Assembly (NCBI RefSeq): GCF_000617925.1
Contig: NZ_BAMT01000004.1
Location: forward strand, 1 to 64,000
Length of the DNA: 64,000 nucleotides
Direction: 5' to 3'
Source: Methylobacillus glycogenes JCM 2850
GTDB lineage: Bacteria; Pseudomonadota; Gammaproteobacteria; Burkholderiales; Methylophilaceae
Shown here: piece by piece, positions 19,504-27,332 of the stretch
How the letters are laid out: every line of letters begins with the position of its first letter
Position numbering within the stretch: the stretch's first letter is position 1
Position numbers and translations under genes: made by a program
Notes under the pieces: model-generated
What the model saw: the letters and a program-made list of their open reading frames with translations, nothing else
Database searches by the model: none
What the model was told of the DNA's origin: nothing

Positions 19504-20493
19504 TTAATTGGTGTAAATCTGGTCGAATACGCCACCATCAGCAAAATGCGTTTTCTGCGCCTTTTGCCAGCCACCGAACAATTCATCGACAGTGAATAGC
19601 TCTATGTTCTTGAAATCGGCTTTATGGGCTGCCAGCACAGCGCTGGAGCGTGGGCGCAAATAGTGACGTGCGGCAATTTCCTGGCCTTCTTCCGAGTAAT
19701 GGAATTCAAGATAGGCTTGAGCCACGGCGCGTGATTTGCGCTTATCTACGACTTTGTCTACCAGAGCGATAGGGTTCTCGGCCAGTATGCTGGCTGAAGG
19801 GTAAACCACATCAAATTGGTCATTGCCCAGTTCCTTCTTGATGAGGAAGACTTCATTCTCAAAAGTCAGCAGCACATCACCTATGCCACGTTGGACAAAA
19901 GTGGTGGTAGCACCGCGGCCACCAGTGTCTAGTACTGGCACATTCTTGAATAGCTTGGCCACGAAATTGCGCGCCTTGGTTTCATCGCCGCCTTTTTTGA
20001 TCACGGCACCCCAGGCAGCCAGATAGCTGTAACGACCATTACCAGAAGTCTTGGGGTTAGGGATCACCACGCCTACACCTGGCTTGACCAGATCATCCCA
20101 GTCCTTGATCTGCTTGGGGTTGCCCTTGCGCACCAGAAACACGGTGGTGGATGTAGTGGGTGAGCTGGCATTGGGCAGGCGTTTTTGCCAATCGGCGGGA
20201 ATCAGCTTGCCGCGCTCAAACAGAATGTCGATGTCATTGCTTTGATTCATGGAAATGATATCGGCCTGCAAGCCATCGGCCACTGCACGTGCCTGCTTGC
20301 TGGAACCGCCATGGGATTGGTTGATGGTGACGGCTTCCCCGGTTTTTTGCTTCCAGAACTTGCTGAAAGCCGGATTGAAATCCTTATAGAACTCACGCGT
20401 GACATCGTAAGAGACGTTGAGCAAAGTAGTGTCGGCATGGGCCAGGCCAGCGAAAGTCAGCAGACTGATCGCCAGTATTTTTCTTATTGACAT
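19504..20493 (-). CDS. sbp: Periplasmic sulfate-binding protein
   Basis: Captures sulfate in the periplasm for CysT/CysW/CysA. The 329-aa precursor has a signal peptide (residues 1-20, cleavage after LAHA). Family motifs are [67 protein letters not shown] and the C-terminal [20 protein letters not shown]. It is intact. It closely resembles the second sulfate-binding protein at 25.9-26.9 kb, which may differ in affinity or be a duplicate. A candidate operator lies about 50 bp upstream. Confidence 0.95.
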   Translation of the reverse strand: MSIRKILAISLLTFAGLAHADTTLLNVSYDVTREFYKDFNPAFSKFWKQKTGEAVTINQSHGGSSKQARAVADGLQADIISMNQSNDIDILFERGKLIPADWQKRLPNASSPTTSTTVFLVRKGNPKQIKDWDDLVKPGVGVVIPNPKTSGNGRYSYLAAWGAVIKKGGDETKARNFVAKLFKNVPVLDTGGRGATTTFVQRGIGDVLLTFENEVFLIKKELGNDQFDVVYPSASILAENPIALVDKVVDKRKSRAVAQAYLEFHYSEEGQEIAARHYLRPRSSAVLAAHKADFKNIELFTVDELFGGWQKAQKTHFADGGVFDQIYTN

Positions 20494-20903
20494 AAAGACC
20501 TCAAGAGTTGGGGCGGAGCGGAATAGCTCGCACTATAAGTAAGATTAAAAATAATGTAAAAGAATATAGTTGAATATGATTAAGCAAAAAAGTTATTAAA
20601 ATTACTGTGCTCTATATATTTTTTTGGAATAACCATATAAGGCAATTGAATATGTGTTAGGCTACGATTATTGCCCAGTTTGCATTACCATGCATAAGGC
20701 ATTACTTAACTGATTCAAGATTCAATGTAGCCACCGTCACCTTGTCCTGCATTGAATTGCAACACACCGAATATAGTATTAAATCCAGCACCGTATAACA
20801 GCCCAAGCCTATCTGCCAGACCACCACCAGTGGATGATGATGACGCAGGGTAAGCATTGCCTGAATCCTATCCTTAATTTTGCCTGGCAAAGGGATAAGT
20901 TGC
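20494..20903. other. Gene-poor AT-rich divergent region
   Basis: Region between leftward sbp and rightward serine acetyltransferase. The first ~150 bp are very AT-rich and hold the shared element at 20545-20555. The rest is less AT-rich. A 67-codon leftward reading at 20702-20905 lacks a ribosome site and any recognisable motif, so I do not call it. This stretch could hold the start of a rightward RNA that ends at the terminator at 20958-20990. Confidence 0.5.
20545..20555 (-). promoter_or_regulatory. Candidate sulfur-regulon operator upstream of sbp
   Basis: The + strand reads TTAAAAATAAT. The identical 11-mer occurs at 27171-27181 upstream of the oscA-like gene, with a near copy (TTAAAAATATT) at 29181-29191 and its nine-base core before cysT. 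It lies about 52-62 bp upstream of the sbp ATG, a typical activator position. On the sbp strand a TATAGT lies about nine bases downstream and could serve as the -10 box. Regulator identity is inferred. Confidence 0.4.
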
Positions 20904-20972
20904 ATGCCTAGTTTGCAAGATCAAACGCTAGATATTTTTGCTGACCGGACCACCGGAAGCCAGCCATCTTGA
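20904..20972 (+). CDS. Possible 22-codon leader peptide ending in a terminator loop
   Basis: Short reading MPSLQDQTLDIFADRTTGSQ plus two residues. It begins at an ATG with a purine-rich AAGGGAT eight bases upstream. Its TGA stop (20970-20972) falls exactly in the loop of the strong terminator at 20958-20990. A ribosome reaching the stop would cover the hairpin, so translation could control read-through into serine acetyltransferase 110 bp downstream. The peptide is not rich in Cys, so classical cysteine attenuation is not evident. It may be chance. I know no family match. Confidence 0.25.
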   Translation: MPSLQDQTLDIFADRTTGSQPS

Positions 20973-20990
20973 GAGATGGCTGGCTTTTTT
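20958..20990 (+). terminator. Strong orphan intrinsic terminator on the + strand
   Basis: A perfect 12-bp stem (AGCCAGCCATCT / AGATGGCTGGCT) has a four-base loop followed by a T-run. No rightward gene precedes it within the window back to the DUF4153 terminator, and the T-run is on the + side only. It therefore ends an unannotated RNA, or acts as an attenuator in the leader of the serine acetyltransferase-encapsulin operon, whose start is about 90 bp downstream. Confidence 0.8.
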
Positions 20991-21082
20991 GTTTTTTGCC
21001 GCACGCTTTGCAGTGCGTTTAGAGAATCAGTACCAGTGTTTTTGTATGCTTTTTGAAATCTTAGCCCTGCTGGAATGTTTAG

Positions 21083-22062
21083 ATGATAGATGAAACACAA
21101 ACCACGCAAGCCACAGATGCACCAGAGCCGACAGAGCCTGTAGATCAGGCAGATGCCCTGGGAATCAGTCAGGTGGTCAGTGCCTTGCGCGATGTACGCC
21201 TGGCTTCGCTGGAACACCGTAATCGCCGTAACCGCCCCCCCAAATTGCCTGCGCGCAAGGCCTTGGCAGACGTGGTGGAAGGGCTGGGAGCAGCCTTATT
21301 CCCCAATCGCCTCGGCCTGCCCGATTTGCGTGAAGAAGGCATAGATTATTTTGTTGGCCATACCCTGGATGTGGCTTTGCGTGAGCTGGTGGCGCAAGTG
21401 CGTCTGGAGCTGGATTTTGCCGCCGACAAGGTAGATGCCGCGGTACAGCCTCGGAGTCGGGCGCTCAGCCTGGTGCGTGACTTTGCCGCGCGCTTGCCGC
21501 AGGTGCGTTTGTTGCTGGATAGCGATATCCGCGCCGCTTTCGAGGGCGACCCCGCCGCGCGTAGCGTAGACGAAGTGCTGGTGTGCTACCCCGGTATCAA
21601 CGCCATCATTCATTATCGGATTGCGCATGTGCTGCATCAGTTGGGCGTACCGCTGGTGGCACGCATCATCACCGAGATTGCCCACTCAGCCACAGGCATA
21701 GATATACACCGGGTGCCAGCATAGATGAGGGTTTCTTTATTGATCATGGCACTGGCGTGGTCATCGGGGAAACCTGCGTTATAGGCAAGCATGTGCGGCT
21801 TTATCAGGCAGTGACGCTGGGGGCCAAGCGCTTCCCAGTTGAAGCCGATGGCAGTCTGGTGAAGGGCCATGCCCGCCACCCTGTAGTGGAAGATGATGTG
21901 GTGATTTACGCAGGGGCCACTATTTTGGGGCGCATCACCATAGGGCACGGTTCTGTCATAGGTGGCAATGTCTGGCTGACGTATACCGTGCCGCCAAACA
22001 GCAATATCACGCAGGCGCAAATGCGCGAAGCCGCGCCTGCTGCAACACGTAGTTCGCAATAG
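21083..22062 (+). CDS. epsC: Serine O-acetyltransferase (EpsC/CysE type), one frame break
   Basis: Makes O-acetylserine, the carbon acceptor for sulfide in cysteine synthesis. The N-terminal ~190 residues form the helical domain of the long EpsC/SrpH subtype ([36 protein letters not shown]). The C-terminal part is a left-handed beta helix ([39 protein letters not shown]). The frame breaks near 21709: restoring a C gives [13 protein letters not shown], the conserved catalytic region, for 326 aa. It is the first gene of the encapsulin operon, with 94 bp to the shell gene. The pairing with an encapsulin and a cysteine desulfurase is known for family 2A systems. Confidence 0.93.
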
Positions 22063-22156
22063 CTTGAGGCAGCCACAGAGAGCCCAAGTGCATTTCAGCA
22101 ATAAGGCTTGCTTGCAGGCCGCTGTGTAACCATTGATTTTTTAAGGAGAGCATCAC

Positions 22157-23074
22157 ATGTCGGATATTCATCAAGGCCATACCGCGCTGGGAGACGTGGC
22201 AGCACGTACGCTGGCGAATGCTACTAAAACCGTGCCCATGCTGGGTGCCATCACGCCGCGCTGGCTGGTGCACCTCTTGCAATGGGTGCCCGTAGAAGCC
22301 GGTATTTACCGTGTTAACAAGGTCAAGGATAACCACCAGGTTGAGGTGGATTGCTCCGCCAAGGATGAGCGCGAGTTGCCTGCGACCTTTGTTGATTACG
22401 AAGAGTGGGGCCGTGAGTATGTACTGAATGCCGTCAACACAGTGGTGGATGTACACACCCGTATTTCTGATCTTTACAGCAGCCCACACAACCAGATCCG
22501 CGAACAACTGCGCCTGACCATAGAAACCGTCAAGGAACGCCAGGAAAGCGAACTGATCAATAACAAGGAATACGGCCTGCTGCACAATGTGGCCGATAGC
22601 CAAAAGGTGAAGTCGCGCACTGGCTCGCCAACCCCTGACGATTTTGATGAGCTGATTTCACGTGTATGGAAAGAGCCTGCTTTCTTCCTGGCTCACCCGC
22701 AAGCGATTGCCGCGTTTGGCCGCGAGTGCACACGCCGTGGTGTACCACCGCCTACCGTCAGCCTGTTTGGTTCCCAGTTCATCACTTGGCGCGGTATTCC
22801 TTTGATTCCTTGCGACAAGCTGCGTGTGACCAAGGGCAAGACCAATATCCTCTTGTTGCGCACAGGTGAAAGCCGTCAAGGCGTGGTAGGTTTGTATCAG
22901 CCTAACCTGCCAGGTCAACAAAGCATGGGTCTTTCCGTCAGGTTCATGGGCATCAACCACAAGGCGATCGCTTCTTACCTGGTTTCCCTGTATTGCTCGC
23001 TGGCGGTGTTGACCGAAGATGCGATTGCCGTGTTGGAGAATGTAGACGTAGGCAACTACTATGACTACAAGTAA
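22157..23074 (+). CDS. Family 2A encapsulin shell protein (SrpI type)
   Basis: HK97-fold capsid protein predicted to self-assemble into a closed compartment that houses the cysteine desulfurase encoded next. The 305-aa length fits the family. SrpI-type features include the N-terminal arm (HTALGDVAARTLANATKTV, TPRWLVHLLQWVPVEAGIYR), the LYSSPHNQIREQLRLTIE helix, LLHNVADSQKVKSRTGSPTP, LISRVWKEPAFFLAHPQAIA, and the C-terminal SLAVLTEDAIAVLENVDVG. A good ribosome site (AAGGAGAG) precedes the ATG. The 3' end overlaps the cargo start by 14 bases in another frame, implying coupled translation. It is intact, with no phage genes nearby. Family members were first called sulfur-regulated plasmid-encoded proteins. 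Confidence 0.93.
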   Translation: MSDIHQGHTALGDVAARTLANATKTVPMLGAITPRWLVHLLQWVPVEAGIYRVNKVKDNHQVEVDCSAKDERELPATFVDYEEWGREYVLNAVNTVVDVHTRISDLYSSPHNQIREQLRLTIETVKERQESELINNKEYGLLHNVADSQKVKSRTGSPTPDDFDELISRVWKEPAFFLAHPQAIAAFGRECTRRGVPPPTVSLFGSQFITWRGIPLIPCDKLRVTKGKTNILLLRTGESRQGVVGLYQPNLPGQQSMGLSVRFMGINHKAIASYLVSLYCSLAVLTEDAIAVLENVDVGNYYDYK

Positions 23075-24985
23075 CTTCAACGACTTATCTTCGTTCGAGC
23101 CCGAGGCCATTTTGGCCGCAGCGCCCGGCGATCACCCACGCATGGCCGCTGCCGTGGCCGTGGGGCGCGAGGCGCAGCATTCCGGCCACCTGGATATCGA
23201 TGAATTGACGCGCATTGCCAATGAACTCTACTCCCAGGGTTTTCCCGGGCGTGAGTCTTTTCCATCCACGGCTTCGCTGACCGATTCGGCTGCGCCTTAT
23301 GGCGCGGGTAGCCCCAGCATAGGTGCGCAAGTGCCACAGGCGCCTTCTGCGGTTTCGGCTGTGCCTACAGGCTTGCCTGCTGTTGGCAATGTGGTGCCGG
23401 GGGCTGAAACACTGCCATTCGCGACCCCCAGCTTAGGTGTATCACCTTCGGACTTGCCGGATGCCTTTAGCCAGGAGCGTGTGGAAGCGGTTGGCCCTGT
23501 GCCTGGTGCTGGTAGCGTACCTAGCAATAATCCGCTGGATATCAGCACCTTGCTCGGCAATATGGAGATTCCTTACGCGGTAGACTTGCAGGACTTGCTG
23601 ATTTCACCAGCTAGCTGGGTGCAGGCAATGGGGCTAGCCCAGTCGCTACCCCGCATTCTGCAGGTTCACACGCTAATCCGGCTGCTAAACCTGCAGCTAA
23701 ATCTGGCTCTTATTACTTCCTGAGTGATGTGGCCGGAGTGCCTGCGGTGGCAACATCTGCGCATCCGCCGTTTGATGCCAACCTGGTACGCAAGGATTTC
23801 CCCATCTTGCGCGAGCTGGTGAATGGCAGGCCATTAATCTGGCTGGATAATGCGGCCACTACGCAGAAGCCGCAGGTGGTGATCGACAGGCTGAGCTATT
23901 TCTACCAGCACGAAAACTCCAATATCCACCGCGCTGCGCATGAACTGGCAGCACGCGCGACCGATGCCTACGAAGGCGCACGTGAAACCGTAAGGCGTTT
24001 TATCAATGCGCCTTCGGTCAATAACATCGTCTTTGTACGCGGCACGACAGAAGCGATCAATCTGGTGGCCAAAACCTGGGGGCGCAAGCATCTGGGTGAG
24101 GGCGATGAGATTATCGTCACCAATCTTGAGCATCACGCCAATATCGTTCCCTGGCAGCAGCTATGCCAGGAAACTGGGGCCAAGCTCAAGGTGGTGCCGG
24201 TGGATGACAGCGGTCAGGTATTGCTGGATGAATACCAGAAGTTGCTGACCTCGCGTACCAAGCTGGTGTCTTTCACTCAGGTGTCGAATGCCCTGGGCAC
24301 TGTGACGCCTGCGCGTGAAATGATTGCCATGGCACACGCTGCTGGCGCCAAGGTATTGCTGGATGGCGCGCAATCGGTATCGCATATGCGGACTGACGTG
24401 CAGCAACTGGATTGCGATTTCCTGGTGTTCTCAGGCCACAAGATCTTTGGCCCCACAGGCATAGGCGCTTTATATGGCAAGCCTGAGGTGCTGGATGATA
24501 TGCCTGCCTGGCAAGGTGGCGGCAATATGATTCAGGATGTGACTTTTGAAAAGACGGTCTATCACGGTGCCCCTGCCAAGTTTGAGGCAGGTACTGGCAA
24601 TATTGCCGATGCTGTTGGCATGGGTGCCGCACTGGAGTATGTGGAGCGTCTGGGCATAGAAAACATCGCGCGCTACGAGCATGAGTTGCTGGAATATGCC
24701 ACCGCTGCCTTGAACAAAGTGCCAGGTATACGTTTGATAGGCACCGCGCAAAACAAGGCCAGTGTCTTGTCCTTCAACCTGCACGGTTACAAGAGCGAGG
24801 AAGTGGGTGCGGCCTTGAATCAGGAAGGCATAGCCGTTCGTTCTGGTCACCATTGCGCCCAGCCTATCTTGCGCAGATTCGGCGTGGAAACCACGGTGCG
24901 ACCATCACTGGCGTTCTACAACACCTATGGTGAAATCGACATCCTGCAATCGGCCTTGCTGCGACTGGCTTCTGCCAAGCGGTAA
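23061..24985 (+). CDS. Encapsulin cargo: cysteine desulfurase with disordered N-terminal targeting domain, one frame break
   Basis: Class II (SufS-like) PLP enzyme that takes sulfur from cysteine. After repair it is 641 aa. Residues 1-~225 are low-complexity, rich in Pro, Ala, Gly and Ser, with conserved islands: LDIDELTRIANELYSQGFPG (about 44-63), a hydrophobic stretch near 157-190, and GSYYFLSDVAGVP just before the enzyme. Such domains direct family 2A cargo into the shell. The catalytic part has the PLP lysine in FSGHKIFGPTG (about K461) and the active Cys in RSGHHCAQPIL (about C599). The frame breaks near 23651: adding a C to a C-run joins AQSLP to HSAGSHANPAAKP. Unrepaired, the enzyme would lose its targeting domain. 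Confidence 0.93.
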
Positions 24986-25044
24986 TCAAGCGGTAGTAAA
25001 TCTGTATCTGCCCGGCGCTAGCCGGGCAATAACAAGCGAGCAAT

Positions 25045-25074
25045 AAAAAAGCCAGGGTTTAACCCTGGCTTTTT
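25045..25074. terminator. Bidirectional intrinsic terminator after the encapsulin operon
   Basis: A ten-base stem (GCCAGGGTTT-type, AAGCCAGGG / CCCTGGCTT) is flanked by A6 on the left and T5 on the right. It lies between the convergent cargo gene and the molbindin gene, and can end transcripts from both. Confidence 0.88.
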
Positions 25075-25108
25075 CATTATGCAAAACTAAACTTTAGGCT
25101 GAAAGGTT

Positions 25109-25324
25109 TTAAACCTTGGCCAAAGAAACTTCAGTAGCCTTGATCAAGGCCAGCACTTCAGTGCCTACCTGCAGATTGAGTTCGTTGACAGAACGTGTGG
25201 TCACCACTGAGGTGACGATGCCGACGGGCGTTTCCACATCGACTTCAGAGACGACCGGACCAACGACGATTTCTTTGATCCTGCCGCGAAATTGGTTACG
25301 TACATTGATTGCATGTATTGCCAT
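25109..25324 (-). CDS. Molbindin: single Mop/TOBE-domain oxyanion-binding protein
   Basis: A 71-aa protein consisting of one TOBE (Mop) domain: MAIHAINVRNQFRGRIKEIV, VSEVDVETPVGIVTSVVTTRS and VLALIKATEVSLAKV. Such proteins bind molybdate or tungstate in oligomers and may buffer these oxyanions. It lies downstream of the DUF2325 gene and the second sulfate-binding gene on the same strand. Molybdate and sulfate are chemically alike, so a role in discrimination or storage during sulfate starvation is plausible but inferred. A GGAGTT-type ribosome site precedes the ATG. Confidence 0.88.
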   Translation of the reverse strand: MAIHAINVRNQFRGRIKEIVVGPVVSEVDVETPVGIVTSVVTTRSVNELNLQVGTEVLALIKATEVSLAKV

Positions 25325-25396
25325 GGTAAAACTCCTTTGACTAACTTCTGACTTTCCTGCGTTTGAGCGAGATGCTGCTAACTGCGATGGGAGACC

Positions 25397-25762
25397 CTAA
25401 TTCAATGACTTGCCTGGCTTGCGGCCTTGCCACTGTAGGGAAAACTCGGGGGCTGTACATTCTGCCTCCAGCACATAGTCCGGGTTTATCTGTTGCAAGC
25501 GGGTACGCAATGCAGCCGGGCCATTGGGTGTGTAGACGATGCGCAGGCCACGCTTGGCAGCGTTCTGCTTGATCTTGTGGGTGAAGGTATGGCTGATCCA
25601 GTCGGTGATCAGCACAATCAGGTCTGTATCATGCGGAATGACTTTTTTGCCATCGCCGACCTTGCGGCCAGACCAGTGATTGATATGCGTAATGCCGAAA
25701 TTGGATAATTCCTGCTTGATGCCATCAATCTGGTCACCACCTACAATTAACGCAGTACTCAT
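25397..25762 (-). CDS. DUF2325 domain protein
   Basis: Cytoplasmic protein of 121 aa of unknown biochemical function. The DUF2325 pattern begins at the second residue (STALIVGGDQIDGIKQELSN, HINHWSGRKVGDGKKVIP, DLIVLITDWISHTFTHKIKQ). The ATG at 25762 has AGGAGA upstream, and the in-frame extension to 25822 has no family match. The C-terminal ~30 residues, including AECTAPEFSLQWQGRKPGK, look like an extra tail. It sits between the second sulfate-binding gene and the molbindin gene in the same direction, which suggests a sulfur- or oxyanion-linked role. No catalytic residues are recognised. Confidence 0.85.
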   Translation of the reverse strand: MSTALIVGGDQIDGIKQELSNFGITHINHWSGRKVGDGKKVIPHDTDLIVLITDWISHTFTHKIKQNAAKRGLRIVYTPNGPAALRTRLQQINPDYVLEAECTAPEFSLQWQGRKPGKSLN

Positions 25763-25860
25763 GATGAGAGTCTCCTTTTTATCGGCGGTGCCAGGTTTTG
25801 CCTGACACCGCCTGCTAATCAAGAAAGTGCTTGAAGCTTATTGCTGGTAAATCTTAAGGC

Positions 25861-26869
25861 TTACTGTTGGTAAATCTGATCAAAAGTCCCGCCATCAGCA
25901 AAGTGGGTCTTTTGAGCCTTTTGCCAACCACCAAATGCGCCATCTATGGTCACCAGGTTCAGCTTGGGGAAGGTTTTTTCGTACTTCTTGGCCACAGATT
26001 CCAGACGTGGGCGGTAGTAGTTCTTGGCGGCGATTTCCTGGCCTTCTTCGCTGTAAAGGTGCTCAAGATAAGCTTCAGCACCTTGCGAGTGCCGCGCTTG
26101 TCTATCACCTTATCCACGACAGAAACCGAAGGCTCAGCCAAGATAGAGAGTGAAGGGGCAACGATCTCAAACTTGTCTGGGCCGAGTTCCTTTTGTGCCA
26201 GAAAAGCTTCGTTTTCCCAGGCCAGCAGTACATCACCAATGCCACGTTCTACAAATGTAGTGGTCGCACCACGCGCGCCGGAATCCAGCACCGGGACGTT
26301 TTTCAGAATCTTGCTGAGGAAGTCACGGGTCTTGGCTTCATCGTTGTTGAAGTGCTTGAGGCCATAAGCCCATGCAGCCAGGTAATTCCAGCGTGCACCG
26401 CCAGAAGTTTTGGGGTTGGGGGTCACAACCTTGATGCCAGGCTTGGCCAAGTCATCCCAGTCCTTGATGTTCTTGGGGTTGCCCTTGCGCACCAAGAACA
26501 CGATGGTGGAGGTGTAAGGGGAGCTGTTGTCAGGCAGGCGGCTGATCCACTTAGGGTCTATCAGCTTGCCTTTTTCGTACAGTGCATCCACGTCATAAGC
26601 CAGTGCTAGCGTGACTACGTCGGCCTGTAAGCCGTCAATCACGGAGCGTGCCTGTTTGCCGGAACCGCCGTGCGAAGCTTGATGGTGACCTTGTCACCAG
26701 TCTTGGCTTGCCAGTATTTGGCGAATGCAGCGTTGTATTCTTGATAAAGCTCGCGTGTAGGGTCGTAAGACACGTTGAGCAAGGTAATGTCTGCAGCCAA
26801 TGCAGACCATGGGCTAGCCAGGGCGGCGATGGTGATCAGGCCGGAAAGGCTGGGTAACAGGCGGTTCAT
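25861..26869 (-). CDS. Second periplasmic sulfate-binding protein, two frame breaks
   Basis: Paralogue of the protein at 19.5-20.5 kb. Signal peptide 1-26 (ending ALAA), then [20 protein letters not shown]. The first break near 26685 interrupts the [11 protein letters not shown] phosphate-like anion loop. The second, near 26090, interrupts [16 protein letters not shown]. Each is fixed by one base, the second by a G in a G-run. The repaired 336-aa protein keeps [16 protein letters not shown] and ends [20 protein letters not shown]. It follows the oscA-like gene by 40 bp. There are no permease genes beside it, so it presumably feeds the cysTWA transporter. The close double hits argue for sequence error. 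Confidence 0.9.
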
Positions 26870-26909
26870 GAAAATCCTTTGTCTCGTTTAATAGTTTTAG
26901 TTTTTTGCT

Positions 26910-27110
26910 TTAGTTATTTGCGGCACTGCTTAGTGGTGCTTTGAGCTTCTGCGGCTCCTGATTGAATCGCACCTTTTCTCTACGCTCTATCTGCGTTACC
27001 CGGCCGTCATGGACTGTGATCTCGATAGAGCCAAAGCGCAGCAGGTCGATGGAGCGGAGGATTTCTTCCACCACTTCGTTGCTGGCGCGGCGAGTAGATT
27101 CTTGTGACAT
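26910..27110 (-). CDS. oscA: OscA / YezD-family small protein (DUF2292)
   Basis: A 66-aa protein starting MSQESTRRASNEVVEEIL, followed by RSIDLLRFGSIEITVHDGRVTQIERREKVRF, the DUF2292 core. The family includes OscA, needed in some pseudomonads when organosulfur compounds are the sulfur source. The ATG at 27110 has a Shine-Dalgarno-like stretch (GGACAACA-type, weak), and a longer reading to 27149 adds only non-conserved residues. It precedes the second sulfate-binding gene, an arrangement known from other sulfur loci. An 11-base element upstream (27171-27181) is identical to that before sbp. Confidence 0.82.
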   Translation of the reverse strand: MSQESTRRASNEVVEEILRSIDLLRFGSIEITVHDGRVTQIERREKVRFNQEPQKLKAPLSSAANN

Positions 27111-27170
27111 GTTGTTGTCCTTGGCGGCGTTCAATGGGATGACTGGCACTGTAGCAAGAAGCTTAAATAG

Positions 27171-27181
27171 TTAAAAATAAT
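27171..27181 (-). promoter_or_regulatory. Candidate sulfur-regulon operator upstream of oscA
   Basis: TTAAAAATAAT, identical to the element at 20545-20555 and at a like distance (about 61 bp) from the oscA-like start. A match in position and sequence before two separate sulfur genes supports a shared regulator, with CysB the obvious candidate. AT-rich words can recur by chance. Confidence 0.4.
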
Positions 27182-27270
27182 TTGTTTTTATATTTTTAGC
27201 TTGAATTGGAATATTGAATTGCTAGAGATTAACCTCAGCAATAAAAGTTGATCTAGCTGGATAAATAGGC

Positions 27271-27297
27271 AAAAAAAAGGAATGCCTGAGGCATTCC
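27271..27297 (-). terminator. Intrinsic terminator of the porin gene
   Basis: On the minus strand an eight-base stem (GGAATGCC / GGCATTCC) with a three-base loop is followed by eight T. It lies 36 bp beyond the porin stop and separates it from the oscA-like gene. Confidence 0.85.
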
Positions 27298-27332
27298 CGA
27301 GAATGGAGGTATACAGAACTAGAGTACGGGGT

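Noticed and set aside
20702-20905. 67-codon leftward reading upstream of sbp
   Set aside because: Hydrophobic patches but no ribosome site, no known motif, and low-complexity surroundings. It may be chance.
22007-22603. 198-codon leftward open frame
   Set aside because: Antisense to the encapsulin shell gene, with no recognisable domain.
22157-24985. Prophage remnant because of the HK97-fold capsid protein
   Set aside because: No terminase, portal, protease or tail genes nearby. The partner is a cysteine desulfurase, so encapsulin is the fitting reading.
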